A stretch of 64,000 nucleotides of DNA, taken from Debaryomyces hansenii CBS767. Lineage: Eukaryota; Ascomycota; Pichiomycetes; Serinales; Debaryomycetaceae. The stretch covers positions 682,001 through 746,000 of the forward strand of contig NC_006043.2 in NCBI RefSeq assembly GCF_000006445.2, written 5' to 3'. Positions 29,675 through 40,028 of the stretch are shown here, piece by piece (positions within the stretch are counted from its first letter, which is position 1; each line of letters starts with the position of its first letter). The notes below the pieces were generated by a model that saw nothing but the letters and a program-made list of their open reading frames with translations, searched no databases and was not told where the DNA came from. Made by a program: the position numbers and the translations under genes.

Positions 29675-31720
29675 TTAGATTCTATCTAGGAAATCAGACA
29701 TACTTGAATAATGTTTCATATCAGATTGCTCGTGATCAGGAAGGATTAATGTCTCATCCACATCTTCATCAGGATCATCATCGGTTACGCCCTGATGGCT
29801 ATTATTAGAAGCTTTATTATTATTTCCCTTGGAGTTCTCTGTGATGGCAGGGTCTTTCATCGACGATAGGGAGTAAGCATCATCAGTCAAATATGCATTT
29901 AAATTCAACGAAGAACTAGAGCTTGTAATTCTGCTTAGTCCACTTGATTTCAGAGACGAAATGGAGTTCTTACGGGAGCACGTCGATGAGGGAGACTGAT
30001 TCGTACTTGACAATGAACTTGTAGTACCAAAAATAGGTGGTGGTTCCATGAGATCGTTGTAGACCGCGGTTTTCTTATCACTGTTCTTTGATTTTAGTGA
30101 CGAAGTGTTCGATAACGAGCTTATTGTATGGGTTTTCTTATTAGGACTAGCCAATTCCTTGCTCTTATTCCTTGCAAAAAACCTTTTAGAAGGACTAAAC
30201 ATGGACTTGATGGATGAAGGAGAGTCGGCGCCAATAGTAACAGCATTAGCTATAGGCGAACTTGGAGATAGTGGTGACTGGAAATGGCTCGATGATGATG
30301 AAGCCGATCTCGATGCATATGGCTGAGGCAGAGGCTGGCTTAATTGTAGTGGCGATGGAGTGTTCTTATTAGTACGCTTATGACTCTTATTATCTTTTGA
30401 TAAGAATTCTAAGTTCAATAGATTGTTCGGTTTATTTTCTACCGGTGGAGTACTTTCTTTAGTCTCCAATGACTCTAATAAATTCGTCGTATCAATTTCA
30501 GTGGTTTCTTCATACGACCCTAACGATGATGAATCATCAAAATACGAATCAAGCAAATCGTCCACTGGCTCAAGGGCATCAGCATTTGGTTCTGGTTTAT
30601 CAACTGGAAGCTTGGGCGATACTGGTGATTCTGGTTTGCTTACAAAAAGTCTCTTTATCTTTGTTGTTAAACTTCCATCCTGTCGTATGATTTGACGATT
30701 GAAATCCTGAAATGTGTCTTGTTCACTCGGTGTTATATCAAATATCGTAAATCCATGTTGTTTTACTTTTTCTAGTGTGATTCGCTTCGTGGGATCCTTC
30801 GTTAATAATTTCTCTATCAAATCTTTTAATAAGTTTAGTTCTTTAAGATCATTTTTAGTAGTATGAGTTGTACTCCTAACCCGAGGAAACTTCAAATCTT
30901 TGTTAACAATATTCTTGAATAATCCAAACTCATTAAACCCATTAAACGGTAGATCATTGAAAATCAAGCAGTATAATATTACACCTAAGGACCATAAGTC
31001 AATTCTCGAATCAATCTTATTCTTTGCTTTAAAACTATCGTTAATCATTGATAACCTATTGTTGACAAATTGGCATAATTCAGGAGCAAAAAATGCTGGT
31101 GTTCCCATGCTTTTACCTAATTCCTTATCATCATTGGCGTTGTTCTCTAAAATCAAACTCACACCAAAATCGGATATCTTAATCGTTTTATCAGCACTGA
31201 TTAGTAAGTTAGATGGCTTTAGATCTCTATGTACAATCTTTTTATAGTCATGAAGGTACTCTAATCCATTTACAACATCACGTAGAATCTTATTTAGCGT
31301 TATTCCATCTTTTTTATTGTACTTTTCATTATAATGGTTGTATTTTTTCCAATCTATTTCTCCAAACGGACAATACTCCAACACCAAAAGAATTTTGTCA
31401 TATTTAAGGTCATCTATTACTTGGTATAATTTCACGACATTAGGGTGATTACATTCTTTCATAATCTGTATTTCTCTCTTTATTTTGGTTGTATGATTGA
31501 GGTACGTTTTGGTGATCAATCTCGTCTTATCGAGTCGGTTTATAGTCTTTATAGCAACGGTTGTGCATGATTTCTGAACATTATGCTTTCCTATATTCTC
31601 AGCTAGTAAAACCTTACCAAACTGACCTTGCCCTATCTTTTTTGTAATGCGGTACGTTTTATTAATTACCTTCCTATTGGACTTAGGATCATTTTCTATA
31701 GATAGTGTTGATATATCCAT
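29675..31720 (-). CDS. Ser/Thr kinase, Snf1-activating (Sak1/Tos3/Elm1, CaMKK-like) group
   Basis: Probable upstream kinase of Snf1/AMPK or of morphogenesis kinases, 681 aa. The kinase domain spans 23-332. The glycine loop is GQGQFGKV (30-37), ATP Lys58 is in VAIK, and the catalytic loop HRDLKPSN has Asp166. DFG has Asp184 and the activation loop ends GTPAFFAPE (206-214), a form typical of this group. WSLGVILYCLIFNDLPFNG follows and LTKDPTKRI closes the domain. The long C-terminal tail (about 345-681) is disordered and Ser-rich. The group call is firm, but I cannot separate Sak1, Tos3 and Elm1 from sequence alone. It is intronless. Confidence 0.85.
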   Translation of the reverse strand: MDISTLSIENDPKSNRKVINKTYRITKKIGQGQFGKVLLAENIGKHNVQKSCTTVAIKTINRLDKTRLITKTYLNHTTKIKREIQIMKECNHPNVVKLYQVIDDLKYDKILLVLEYCPFGEIDWKKYNHYNEKYNKKDGITLNKILRDVVNGLEYLHDYKKIVHRDLKPSNLLISADKTIKISDFGVSLILENNANDDKELGKSMGTPAFFAPELCQFVNNRLSMINDSFKAKNKIDSRIDLWSLGVILYCLIFNDLPFNGFNEFGLFKNIVNKDLKFPRVRSTTHTTKNDLKELNLLKDLIEKLLTKDPTKRITLEKVKQHGFTIFDITPSEQDTFQDFNRQIIRQDGSLTTKIKRLFVSKPESPVSPKLPVDKPEPNADALEPVDDLLDSYFDDSSSLGSYEETTEIDTTNLLESLETKESTPPVENKPNNLLNLEFLSKDNKSHKRTNKNTPSPLQLSQPLPQPYASRSASSSSSHFQSPLSPSSPIANAVTIGADSPSSIKSMFSPSKRFFARNKSKELASPNKKTHTISSLSNTSSLKSKNSDKKTAVYNDLMEPPPIFGTTSSLSSTNQSPSSTCSRKNSISSLKSSGLSRITSSSSSLNLNAYLTDDAYSLSSMKDPAITENSKGNNNKASNNSHQGVTDDDPDEDVDETLILPDHEQSDMKHYSSMSDFLDRI

Positions 31721-32066
31721 TGAAATCCAGGGACAATTTTTTTATTTCACAGGACTTGATTTATAATTTATTAAGTGTATTCATCGAATATTATGGTCAA
31801 TTAAAATCTCGATATATTAAATCGATTTCTATATGTTCTATATGTAAAAAGATTGTTGTAAAGATCTCCTTATCTAATTGGGATGTCAAGTAGGCAAAAA
31901 TGCTGTATTTAGCGATTCACATTATCTAAAGGGCGCAGAATTTTGAATTTTTCCGTCGATTAGTTTAACGGCTTTTACATCGCTTACACTATGTTATAAT
32001 TAATATATAGCTAATAATACAGATATCTAATTTAACTAGACTATTATACAGGGTTAAATTTTTGAA
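31721..32066. other. Intergenic, kinase promoter
   Basis: AT-rich, between the kinase start and the HOS2 3' end. I see nothing specific in it. Confidence 0.45.
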
Positions 32067-33437
32067 TTAGTTAACCATTTCGCTACTTCTGGCTTCATCC
32101 TTTATATTTTTCATGATTCTTACATCCTTATCGTCGTTCATGGAATTCAATTCCTTTATTATGTCTTCTTCCTCTTCGGTAAGACCCGTTATGTCAGGAG
32201 GGATTTCTTGCATTTGAACTGATGGAGCATATGTTAGATATCTCAATTGCTCTAAAACCTCTTGCTTCACGCTCTCCAAGTATTTCTTGGAGTTTTTATT
32301 ATCTATCCTACCATCTAATTGAGGATGCAAAGAGTAATCCGGTCCAAACCAATCATGCGTTGGTAGATAATTCGGAATGGTATGATCTAAGGTCACATCA
32401 TTCAATACAGACGTCTCATAACACCATAATCTTGAGACATTTCTAGGAGTGTATCCACCACCCCCTAAAACAAGCATAGGAATTCCAAAAGACTTTATGT
32501 ATTTAACACATTCACCATGCGCCCTAATATTCAAATTAAAGCATCCCAATCGGTCGTATCCCAAGGAATCGGCTCCACACTGTTGTACTATGCATGTTGG
32601 TTGAAATTTCGTTATCAAAGGTTCCATAATCAGCTTAAATAACCTTATATATGAATCGTCATCTATTCCATCTTTTAAAGGAACATTCACTGCATAATTC
32701 TTCCCTTTTCCAAGCCCTGTTTCGTCAACAGAACCGGTACCCGGGAAAAATTCACCATTATATTTGTGGAACGAAACTGTCATCACTCTGTCAGTCACGT
32801 AGAATGCTTCTTGAACCCCGTCACCATGATGCAAATCAATATCAATGTACATTACCCTCGGGTGCACTCGCAATAAATTAATAATACTCAAAACAATATC
32901 ATTTACATAACAAAATCCACTAGGCTCGAACTTCTTCGCGTGATGTAACCCTCCGGACCAGTTTATTGCTATATCTGACATCCCACTGATCAATTTCCTC
33001 AGCGCATCTAAAGACGCTCCCGCGTATATCGATGAGTAATCGTATATCCCATCAAAAACCGGGCAATCATCCCCTATATTAAACTGCGCTAGCTTTTGGT
33101 CGCTCATCTTTAATGTCTTCTCCGGCGTTATCGTCTGTAAAAAATCTATGTAATCCTCTGCATGAAATTCCAATAATTCCTCTTTCGTAGCCCGGCGGGG
33201 AGTATAGAGGTCCATCTGTTCATACAATTTATATGATATAACCAAATGGTCTGTAAGCATCAACCGGAACGGCTTCATCGGGTGATGAGGTCCAAAATGA
33301 TATTGGCTCACTTGTGGGTTGTAATGGTATGAAACATTGGGAAGTTTAGATGTTGAATTTGCCAAATATAATGGGGTATTTTCCTGTGTTTTCTTGTCTT
33401 TCGTGAATGTCGGACTTTGATTTGCTGGTATAGACAT
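32067..33437 (-). CDS. HOS2: Class I histone deacetylase Hos2 (Set3 complex)
   Basis: Zinc-dependent deacetylase of H3/H4 tails, catalytic subunit of the Set3 complex; 456 aa (yeast Hos2 is 452). Near the N-terminus is [28 protein letters not shown], the Hos2 rather than Rpd3 form. The active site is [11 protein letters not shown], with the His pair at about 160-161. Zinc ligands are in [14 protein letters not shown] (about 195-208) and [14 protein letters not shown] (about 285-298). [18 protein letters not shown] carries the catalytic Tyr. The C-terminal 60 residues are acidic. It is divergently transcribed from SCL1. Confidence 0.96.
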   Translation of the reverse strand: MSIPANQSPTFTKDKKTQENTPLYLANSTSKLPNVSYHYNPQVSQYHFGPHHPMKPFRLMLTDHLVISYKLYEQMDLYTPRRATKEELLEFHAEDYIDFLQTITPEKTLKMSDQKLAQFNIGDDCPVFDGIYDYSSIYAGASLDALRKLISGMSDIAINWSGGLHHAKKFEPSGFCYVNDIVLSIINLLRVHPRVMYIDIDLHHGDGVQEAFYVTDRVMTVSFHKYNGEFFPGTGSVDETGLGKGKNYAVNVPLKDGIDDDSYIRLFKLIMEPLITKFQPTCIVQQCGADSLGYDRLGCFNLNIRAHGECVKYIKSFGIPMLVLGGGGYTPRNVSRLWCYETSVLNDVTLDHTIPNYLPTHDWFGPDYSLHPQLDGRIDNKNSKKYLESVKQEVLEQLRYLTYAPSVQMQEIPPDITGLTEEEEDIIKELNSMNDDKDVRIMKNIKDEARSSEMVN

Positions 33438-33540
33438 ACTGTACTATACAACAATCACGTTTACGATTCTAATAGCTTATAATAACACAATCTTTAATGA
33501 ATATCAGGTTCATATGGTAAAGAAAAACCTTTAATTATGT

Positions 33541-33602
33541 GCGACATTCAGTTAGAATTATGTCGTGAATAATGCGACATATATTTTGTCTATATTGCCA
33601 CT
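33541..33602. promoter_or_regulatory. GCGACAT repeats and a weak PACE-like element, HOS2-SCL1 promoter
   Basis: GCGACAT occurs at 33541-33547 and 33574-33580, with an inverted ATGTCGT at 33560-33566. TTGCCACT at 33595-33602 is a partial match to the reverse complement of the Rpn4 element GGTGGCAAA found before proteasome genes. It lies about 100 bp upstream of the SCL1 ATG. The match is imperfect. Confidence 0.3.
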
Positions 33603-33701
33603 CAAGACCACCTTGATATCAATTTCTATCTATAAATCAAACTTGAACGTTGACTTTATAAAGAACTTCACTAATAAGTATATATCTTAAGAATATTCAA
33701 T

Positions 33702-34509
33702 ATGTCAGGTAAGTAAATCTTTTTGTTTTTAATCAAATTATGGCATGAACCACGTACTAACGGTCATAATAGGTTCTGCAGGTTTTGATAGACATATTAC
33801 AATCTTTTCGCCAGAAGGAAGATTATATCAAGTAGAATATGCATTCAAAGCAATCAATTCATCTAATATTACCTCCATTGGAGTAACAGGTAAGGACTCT
33901 GCTGTTCTTATCTCGCAAAAAAAGATCCCAGATAAGTTATTGGATCCAGAGACCGTGTCCTATATTTTCAAAATCACACCGTCGATTGGATTAGTTGCTA
34001 CTGGTTCGATTGCAGATGCCAGAGCACAGGCATTGAGAGCACGTTCAGAGGCTGCCGAATTTCGCTACAAATATGGATATGAAATGCCCGTAGAAAGTTT
34101 GGCTAAAAGAATGGCAAACTTATCCCAATTATACACTCAAAGAGCTTACATGAGACCATTGGGTGTTGCATTGACATTCTGTCAAGTTGATTTTGAAGAT
34201 GAGGATAGGGGATCACAAATCTTCAAGTGTGATCCTGCTGGTTATTATACTGGTGTTAAGGCCGTTGCCACTGGACCAAAGCAACAAGAAGCAACGACTT
34301 ATTTAGAAAAGAAATTTAAGAAGATAGAGCATGTAAAAGGTGACTGGAAAGATACGGTTGAATTTGCTATTACTGCTTTGAGTTCAGTATTAGGCACTGA
34401 TTTTAGAAAAAATGATATTGAAATTGGAGTTGCTACTGAAGAAGGTTTCCGCATTTTAAATCCAGAAGAAATAGATGAAAGGTTGGTCACTATTGCTGAA
34501 CAAGATTAA
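33702..34509 (+). CDS. SCL1: 20S proteasome subunit alpha1 (spliced)
   Basis: Alpha-ring subunit of the 20S proteasome. The gene has two exons: 33702-33708 (ATGTCAG) and 33773-34509, joined after removal of a 64-nt intron, giving 247 codons. The spliced N-terminus [20 protein letters not shown] matches alpha1 subunits; without splicing there is no sensible start. Further family motifs are [49 protein letters not shown] and [13 protein letters not shown]. It ends in IAEQD, exactly as in yeast Scl1. Alpha subunits lack a catalytic Thr. It is divergent from HOS2 and convergent with ERG4. Confidence 0.96.
33709..33772 (+). other. SCL1: Spliceosomal intron of SCL1
   Basis: The 5' site is GTAAGT (33709-33714), the branch point TACTAAC (33755-33761) and the 3' site TAG ending at 33772. 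The intron is 64 nt and begins only seven bases after the A of the ATG. All three signals are at or near consensus, and removing the intron restores the family N-terminus. Confidence 0.95.
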
Positions 34510-34705
34510 TCTTTCATTTTAATTCATTAACCATGTAGTATTACCTGAATGCTTAATTAAATTTTGTTACGAATAGATATATTTGATGTTCATTTTTATT
34601 GTAGAAATTTTTTTATCTAGATATAAGAATCAAGACTATAAAATAAGGGTACCGACACTTACATGCCTTTTCTTTTTCAACTCTAGACATTTGTAATATG
34701 TATGC

Positions 34706-36109
34706 TTACCAGACGTAAGGAATAAACATGTATGGACAAGCTTCCAAGTATCTATCCCAATCTTCACCGTACTTTCTCTCACACTTTCTCGTATCTCTAA
34801 GGGCTCTGTGAATTAAAACGATCAAGAAAAAGACGGGGAAAAACCAAGGGAATGGTGAAGCAAAACCACAAATTAAACCCCAAGTAAGAGATTGAGTATA
34901 GTCTGCAGTGTAATGCATTTTACGTGCATATACGTACCAACCATCGGTAAGTAAGTAGGAACCATTAGCACACTTGATGTACTTAGGGTTTTCCAAATCG
35001 GAGTAAGGCAAATATGGGAAAGTCTTACGAATAGAAGTGTTACCAGCCATTTGTCTTCTGAAACTGTTCTTTTGACGGTTACCAGTGTCAAAGAAGTAAT
35101 ATGCAACTAAAAGTATAACATAAATGGCGATATTGTATCCGATTGACCATTGGTATTCTTTTGGATCGTGATAAGCCAAATACAAAGTGCAATGACAATA
35201 AGTGAATGGAACACCAGCAATGTTCCAGAAGAGTAACATAAATCCGAATTTTTCGTAAGCCATATCCCAGGTAGGAACAATCAATTCTTCACCTTTTGCA
35301 CAGGCGTTAGCGTATAACCAATGTGCCAATAAAACAAACAACGCTTGTGGAGAAACATAGCCATATTCCTCAAATTGTTTTAAATTCAACGCTAAGGTCA
35401 AGAAGAATAAGATGAACCATGGAATTCTAACTTCGAAGAACATCTTAAAATCCAAATACTTACCAAGTCTTGGGTTTAAAGGAGCCCCCATAAAAATATC
35501 ATAAATATGGTTACCAGTCATACGATGGTAATCACCAGTAACATGAATGCATACTAAGTACAAGATAACTGGTAAAGTCAACCCATAAATAATAGCAGTA
35601 GTCATTATTTCACCGAAATGACTCAAAATGTAGGTCAATCTGAAAAGGCCGGTGAAGTGCAACACAAGTGCAATTGCAAGAGATGTGTAGAATGACCAGA
35701 TGGCATTACAGTAATATGGCAATTGCTTATTGTTTAAATGAGTCAATGGTTGACCCTTGGTCCAGATACCTGGCAAGGTTAAGTAAAACGCAGCTTGGAC
35801 CAAGATAAACAAGGTAAAAATAAACCACGACTTGAAGGATGGTATTCCGTATTTAACAAAATACTGGAACAAGTCTCCAGCAACAAACTCTTTCCACGTT
35901 TGATTTTCCGCTGGCCATGCTGGTTTACCATCGTAGAATTGTGCACTAATCCACATATAATACATTAAAAGTGGAAACCCTACCATCATACCAAGTGCAC
36001 CAACTGGTCCACCGAATTCCCATTCAATTTCTTCTTTTGGGAGATAGCCTGGCTTGACTTCTCTTCTTTCTTCTACCAATGGGGTAGTTATATCTTCATC
36101 ACTTGACAT
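34706..36109 (-). CDS. ERG4: C-24(28) sterol reductase (last step of ergosterol synthesis)
   Basis: NADPH-dependent ER enzyme reducing the C-24(28) double bond to give ergosterol; 467 aa (yeast Erg4 is 473). It is strongly conserved throughout: [27 protein letters not shown] at about 28-54, [11 protein letters not shown], then [55 protein letters not shown] and [20 protein letters not shown] follow. Multiple membrane helices are present. The C-terminus ends FIPYVW. The start used is the ATG before SSDEDI; the open frame upstream begins at TTG. A pair of sterol regulatory elements lies upstream. Confidence 0.97.
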   Translation of the reverse strand: MSSDEDITTPLVEERREVKPGYLPKEEIEWEFGGPVGALGMMVGFPLLMYYMWISAQFYDGKPAWPAENQTWKEFVAGDLFQYFVKYGIPSFKSWFIFTLFILVQAAFYLTLPGIWTKGQPLTHLNNKQLPYYCNAIWSFYTSLAIALVLHFTGLFRLTYILSHFGEIMTTAIIYGLTLPVILYLVCIHVTGDYHRMTGNHIYDIFMGAPLNPRLGKYLDFKMFFEVRIPWFILFFLTLALNLKQFEEYGYVSPQALFVLLAHWLYANACAKGEELIVPTWDMAYEKFGFMLLFWNIAGVPFTYCHCTLYLAYHDPKEYQWSIGYNIAIYVILLVAYYFFDTGNRQKNSFRRQMAGNTSIRKTFPYLPYSDLENPKYIKCANGSYLLTDGWYVYARKMHYTADYTQSLTWGLICGFASPFPWFFPVFFLIVLIHRALRDTRKCERKYGEDWDRYLEACPYMFIPYVW

Positions 36110-36662
36110 AGTCGACAACAAAATATTTATTATCAATTACTAAAGAAATTAAGAATAAACAATTCAATAGATGATCGACTTTCCTTTGCTAAACTAGATC
36201 AAAACAATAGGGACGAAAATACTGAAAAATTAAAAATGCTAAGCGAGCAACCAAGAAGCCGGTTACTATAAACAAAAAAACCGTCGTATAGGCTCTAAGA
36301 TATTGAAAATATCCCTATACGACAGATTCTTTATTCTAGAATGTTTATTCTCTTATAGTATGTATTAAGTATCATGATCATATAATTGAATGGTAATTTT
36401 ACATATCAACTTAGGTTAACATAATCATCTAGTAGGTAGTTCTCTACTCGTTATAATTCTACAACTTACATTAGCCAAATTGTCACTATCTTAGCCAAAT
36501 CAATTCATTACATCTGCAATTTAGATAAATATTTATAATATTAATAATATGAGCTTTATATACAAATATAATATAAACAAATATGAAGATAAAAATAAAG
36601 TTAATATACAAACTAAAATACAATTTGTTCTCTTCTATTTCTCTGAGTGTTTTACATATCAT
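36110..36662. other. Intergenic: ERG4 promoter and PUF4 3' region
   Basis: About 550 bp. The ERG4-proximal part contains the inverted sterol elements (36283-36323). The distal half is very AT-rich and serves as the 3' region of the gene at 36663. No gene is seen. Confidence 0.5.
36283..36323. promoter_or_regulatory. ERG4: Inverted pair of sterol regulatory elements upstream of ERG4
   Basis: GTCGTATAGG (36283-36292) and CCTATACGAC (36314-36323) form a perfect 10-bp inverted repeat with a 21-bp spacer. Each arm holds TCGTATA, the core bound by Upc2/Ecm22-type zinc-cluster activators of ergosterol genes. The pair is 174-214 bp upstream of the ERG4 ATG. Confidence 0.75.
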
Positions 36663-39089
36663 CTATAAGATGTTTTGAATTTTAATCATAATTCTTCTTC
36701 CATGTGGAGTATTTTTAATATTTGGTAATAAAGGTTGTAATGCCTGAGATAACTTGCCCAAGTCTCTAACATTAGCAACATCTAAACTTGTTTGAAGAAC
36801 ATAGTTACCGAATGCATCATTTAACATTTCACTGAACCTCTCCTTGTTTAATAATAAGACATCAATCAAACTGTCAGTCAATTTATTAATTCTTAAAGAC
36901 TTTTCAATAACATTAGAGCCAAATTTGTGTAACGACAATGAAACAACATTTGCCTTAATATGGTCTAAGATTATTCTGATCGATTCATCGTCACCTCTAG
37001 ATAATACATATTGTACAACATAATTACCAAATGGATCTAACGATAAATTCGTAGCATTCTCTGCGACCTTCAATGATAATTGTTTACGTTGGGCAAGATT
37101 ACCATGATCCAAACACCTTTGTAAAACGCAACAACCATGTCTATGAGTTGCAATTTCATTGCAGTGTAACGAAGCAGTTTCAAAAATGAATTGGTTCTCT
37201 TCGGGTTTCAATCTTTGCAAGCATTTTTGAACAACATGATTACCATTCAAATCCCTCGAAAGTGCCACAATACGTGGAGACAAAGAATTTATAATCAATC
37301 GTGATTCCTCTTCAGTTGTGATACATTCAATCAACTTCTGCAATGCACGGGTACCGTGAGGGTCCAAAGCAATTCTAATGAATTCTGGGGAGGCGTTCTT
37401 GACTAAAATAATTCTCTGATCAGCAGATACATTTTCAAACAATTTTTGAATAAGATAGTTTCCAAATGGATCAGTCATTAGCTCAATGATCTTCAAGTAA
37501 ATCTCGTTAAAAATCATGGTTGCGGCAATGTCATTGGTTAATATCTGTGTGTTCTCTAAGTCGGCATTTGGATTAGATGCAGCTTCACGGCCTAAATCTA
37601 ACTGACGTTGTAAGAAACGACAACCATGTTGATCCTTACATAACGAGTATATTTGACCTGTGAAGTCTTCTAATTTGGCATTTGTATACTTTGATGCATC
37701 ATCACCCTTTCTTTTATTATTTATATGCATTTTACGATGAACATTCATACCATCGTTTGAATTATAATGATTACGACGGTTATTATTATTGTTGTGATTA
37801 CCATTATTGTTAAAACGACCACCATTCACGCCTTGACCTGAAATAGCCTGATTCTGTGGGACTCTATTGTTCACAAATGAATGTTGTTGCAGGTTCACAT
37901 TCGAATTATAATTCATTGGAATTTGATTCCACATGTTCGGTGTGCCTGATTGAGCTGATGGTGGGACCATCTGACCAACATTCAACATAGGGAAGTTCAA
38001 GTTGTCAGGCAAATTATTAAACTGATTGTTGCTATGAGAACCTTCATTCCCTACAATCAGTTGGTACTCATTAACCGAAGCAGCTTGTGCACCGTCCATA
38101 CGAATGGATCCAGACATGAACTGTTGTTGGTTTGAGGAGCCCTTGGTCCTATCAGATGGAATGGAATTTTCAACTTCACTTTCGGACGAACTCCCCTCGG
38201 CCAATTTATAACCCTCTTGGAATCCATAAGATTCCATACCGATAGGTACGTTAGCTCCGAAAGGAATTTGGGAATTTAAAACTCCTCCAAACGTATCTAA
38301 TGGAGGTGGAGTCGTAGTAAATGGAAGGTGTAAACCCGGAATCACGTTTTCTCCGTTGGCCCTTTTATCCTTCGATTTCCCATCATCTGGTAACTCAAAT
38401 GGTTTAACATTCAATGCATTAGCGCTAGCCGCATTACTATTTCCATATGCAAATGGCGGAGCAGATGACGGAATAAACGTGTTGCTCCATGTACTAGAAG
38501 GTGTGTTAACATGGCCAAATGTTGAAGGAACAAAGGTTCCAATTGACGAGTTTGGAGTCAAAGAACCTTGTTGTGCTGGATATTGGGAATAAAATTGTTG
38601 ATGATAATTGTTATTCCCATCGTTAGTGTTACTATTGCCAGCATATAAGAATTGAGCATGTTGCAGGAATGGGGTGTTGGAGGTAGCGGTGTCTCTTTGT
38701 TTGGCAGCTTCGTTGGAAGACTGTGTACCCTTCTTTTCTTTAGCATTGCCGGTATCTTTGTTTGTCAATTCAAATTCTTCATCTAAGTTAAGAGTGCCCA
38801 ACGCATCAACAATATCCAAATCGCTCGATGCTGGCGGGTTTGGCGGATTCTCATTGGTCTCCTTGACAAACTCGTCATCCATTGAGCTGGAAGTTGTGTT
38901 GGCGGCATCCTTGGGATTAAAAAAATTCGAAGCATCCTTATTGAAAAAGCTTGACCCAATCGATGCCGATCTTAAATTGTTGCCAACATTCTTTGAGGCG
39001 CCCGCTTTACCAGGTAAAAACGAGCTTGGTTCTTCAGCATCACCCTGGTTTGAAACTGATGCCGAACGAGATTGTAAATTGGTAGTCAT
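36663..39089 (-). CDS. PUF4: Pumilio-family mRNA-binding protein Puf4
   Basis: Binds UGUA-containing 3' UTRs and promotes deadenylation or decay; 808 aa (yeast Puf4 is 888). The C-terminal Pumilio domain spans about 465-805 with eight repeats. It opens NAKLEDFTGQIYSLCKDQHGCRFLQRQLD, the Puf4 form. RNA-reading triplets are visible in NYLIQK, GTRALQK, NHVVQK, CCVLQR, NYVVQY and SNVIEK. It ends NTPHGRRIMIKIQNIL. The N-terminal 460 residues are disordered and Asn/Gln/Ser-rich, with an Asn run (NNNGNHNNNNN) near 425. It is a single exon. Upstream is a 940-bp gap before the 3' end of PMA1. Confidence 0.94.
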   Translation of the reverse strand: MTTNLQSRSASVSNQGDAEEPSSFLPGKAGASKNVGNNLRSASIGSSFFNKDASNFFNPKDAANTTSSSMDDEFVKETNENPPNPPASSDLDIVDALGTLNLDEEFELTNKDTGNAKEKKGTQSSNEAAKQRDTATSNTPFLQHAQFLYAGNSNTNDGNNNYHQQFYSQYPAQQGSLTPNSSIGTFVPSTFGHVNTPSSTWSNTFIPSSAPPFAYGNSNAASANALNVKPFELPDDGKSKDKRANGENVIPGLHLPFTTTPPPLDTFGGVLNSQIPFGANVPIGMESYGFQEGYKLAEGSSSESEVENSIPSDRTKGSSNQQQFMSGSIRMDGAQAASVNEYQLIVGNEGSHSNNQFNNLPDNLNFPMLNVGQMVPPSAQSGTPNMWNQIPMNYNSNVNLQQHSFVNNRVPQNQAISGQGVNGGRFNNNGNHNNNNNRRNHYNSNDGMNVHRKMHINNKRKGDDASKYTNAKLEDFTGQIYSLCKDQHGCRFLQRQLDLGREAASNPNADLENTQILTNDIAATMIFNEIYLKIIELMTDPFGNYLIQKLFENVSADQRIILVKNASPEFIRIALDPHGTRALQKLIECITTEEESRLIINSLSPRIVALSRDLNGNHVVQKCLQRLKPEENQFIFETASLHCNEIATHRHGCCVLQRCLDHGNLAQRKQLSLKVAENATNLSLDPFGNYVVQYVLSRGDDESIRIILDHIKANVVSLSLHKFGSNVIEKSLRINKLTDSLIDVLLLNKERFSEMLNDAFGNYVLQTSLDVANVRDLGKLSQALQPLLPNIKNTPHGRRIMIKIQNIL

Positions 39090-40028
39090 TAATAAATTAG
39101 TTTATGATATAAATGGAAATATAATGCAAGTTGAAAAACTCTAAAATACAAGGTGGGTCTTTTTTTAAATTTTCTTCTTTTAAATATGGATTATAACTAG
39201 TTCACAATAATATTGTTAAGTTACGGAACCGGATGCACTGTAAATAAGTCTAGGTCTCTTCTTACTCCTGAAAATATTTCAATATCTTCTCGATGAAGTC
39301 ACACTAGGTCAAAATGATCTCTAATCAACGTATTATGCCAAGTATAAGACAAGCCGAAAAGTATGCAAAAATGTGAAAGGTTATTACTTCTCTCCTTGAC
39401 TTCAGTTATGAAAATAAACCTCAAAATATACTTAAAAATTTAAAAGAGGATTTGTCAATTTCTTCAGCACCTAATTTGATCTGGGTACTAACTGACTTTT
39501 TGTGGTTAAATTTTTTGTTGAAAATTTGTAAAAATGCCGAGCGCTCGTAACCGATACGATCCAACACGTACTTCGAATTAAATTAATTGACGTGTTCAAC
39601 GTTAGTTGGTAAATGATTCTACCTTGTATACAACAGCTAAGAGATAAAGTCTATAAAACTGATTAATGTAGTACTTATAAAGTGCAAAAAAGTAATTCCA
39701 ATCAGAGCATGGACTCTAAACCTCACTCTCACCAGAATGTTACTCACTTATAATTTTTCAATACTAATGCAGTCTACAAATTTGTTTTTTTTAAATATTA
39801 TTATCTATTATTTAACTATAATACGAAAAAATTAAAATTAACTTAAAAATATGACGGGAATAAGGGAATCAAAATAAAAATGTTCGGGAAAAAAAGCGAG
39901 TATAAAAATAATCTTGTCAGTACTAACGAATGAGGAATTAACATGGAGTGCAATTTGCATTCAAACTGTAAGACACGGGAATGAATTACCACCGAATAAC
40001 AAAAAGGGGAACACAATAGTTAATAAAT
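39090..40028. other. Intergenic: PUF4 promoter and PMA1 3' region
   Basis: AT-rich and without a gene. A 10-bp palindrome CGAGCGCTCG at 39538-39547 stands out against the AT background and may be a zinc-cluster or similar site. The PMA1-proximal part is A/T-run-rich, as expected of a 3' end. Confidence 0.45.

Noticed and set aside
36110..36136. N-terminal extension of ERG4
   Set aside because: It begins at TTG; the ATG at 36109 gives a normal start.
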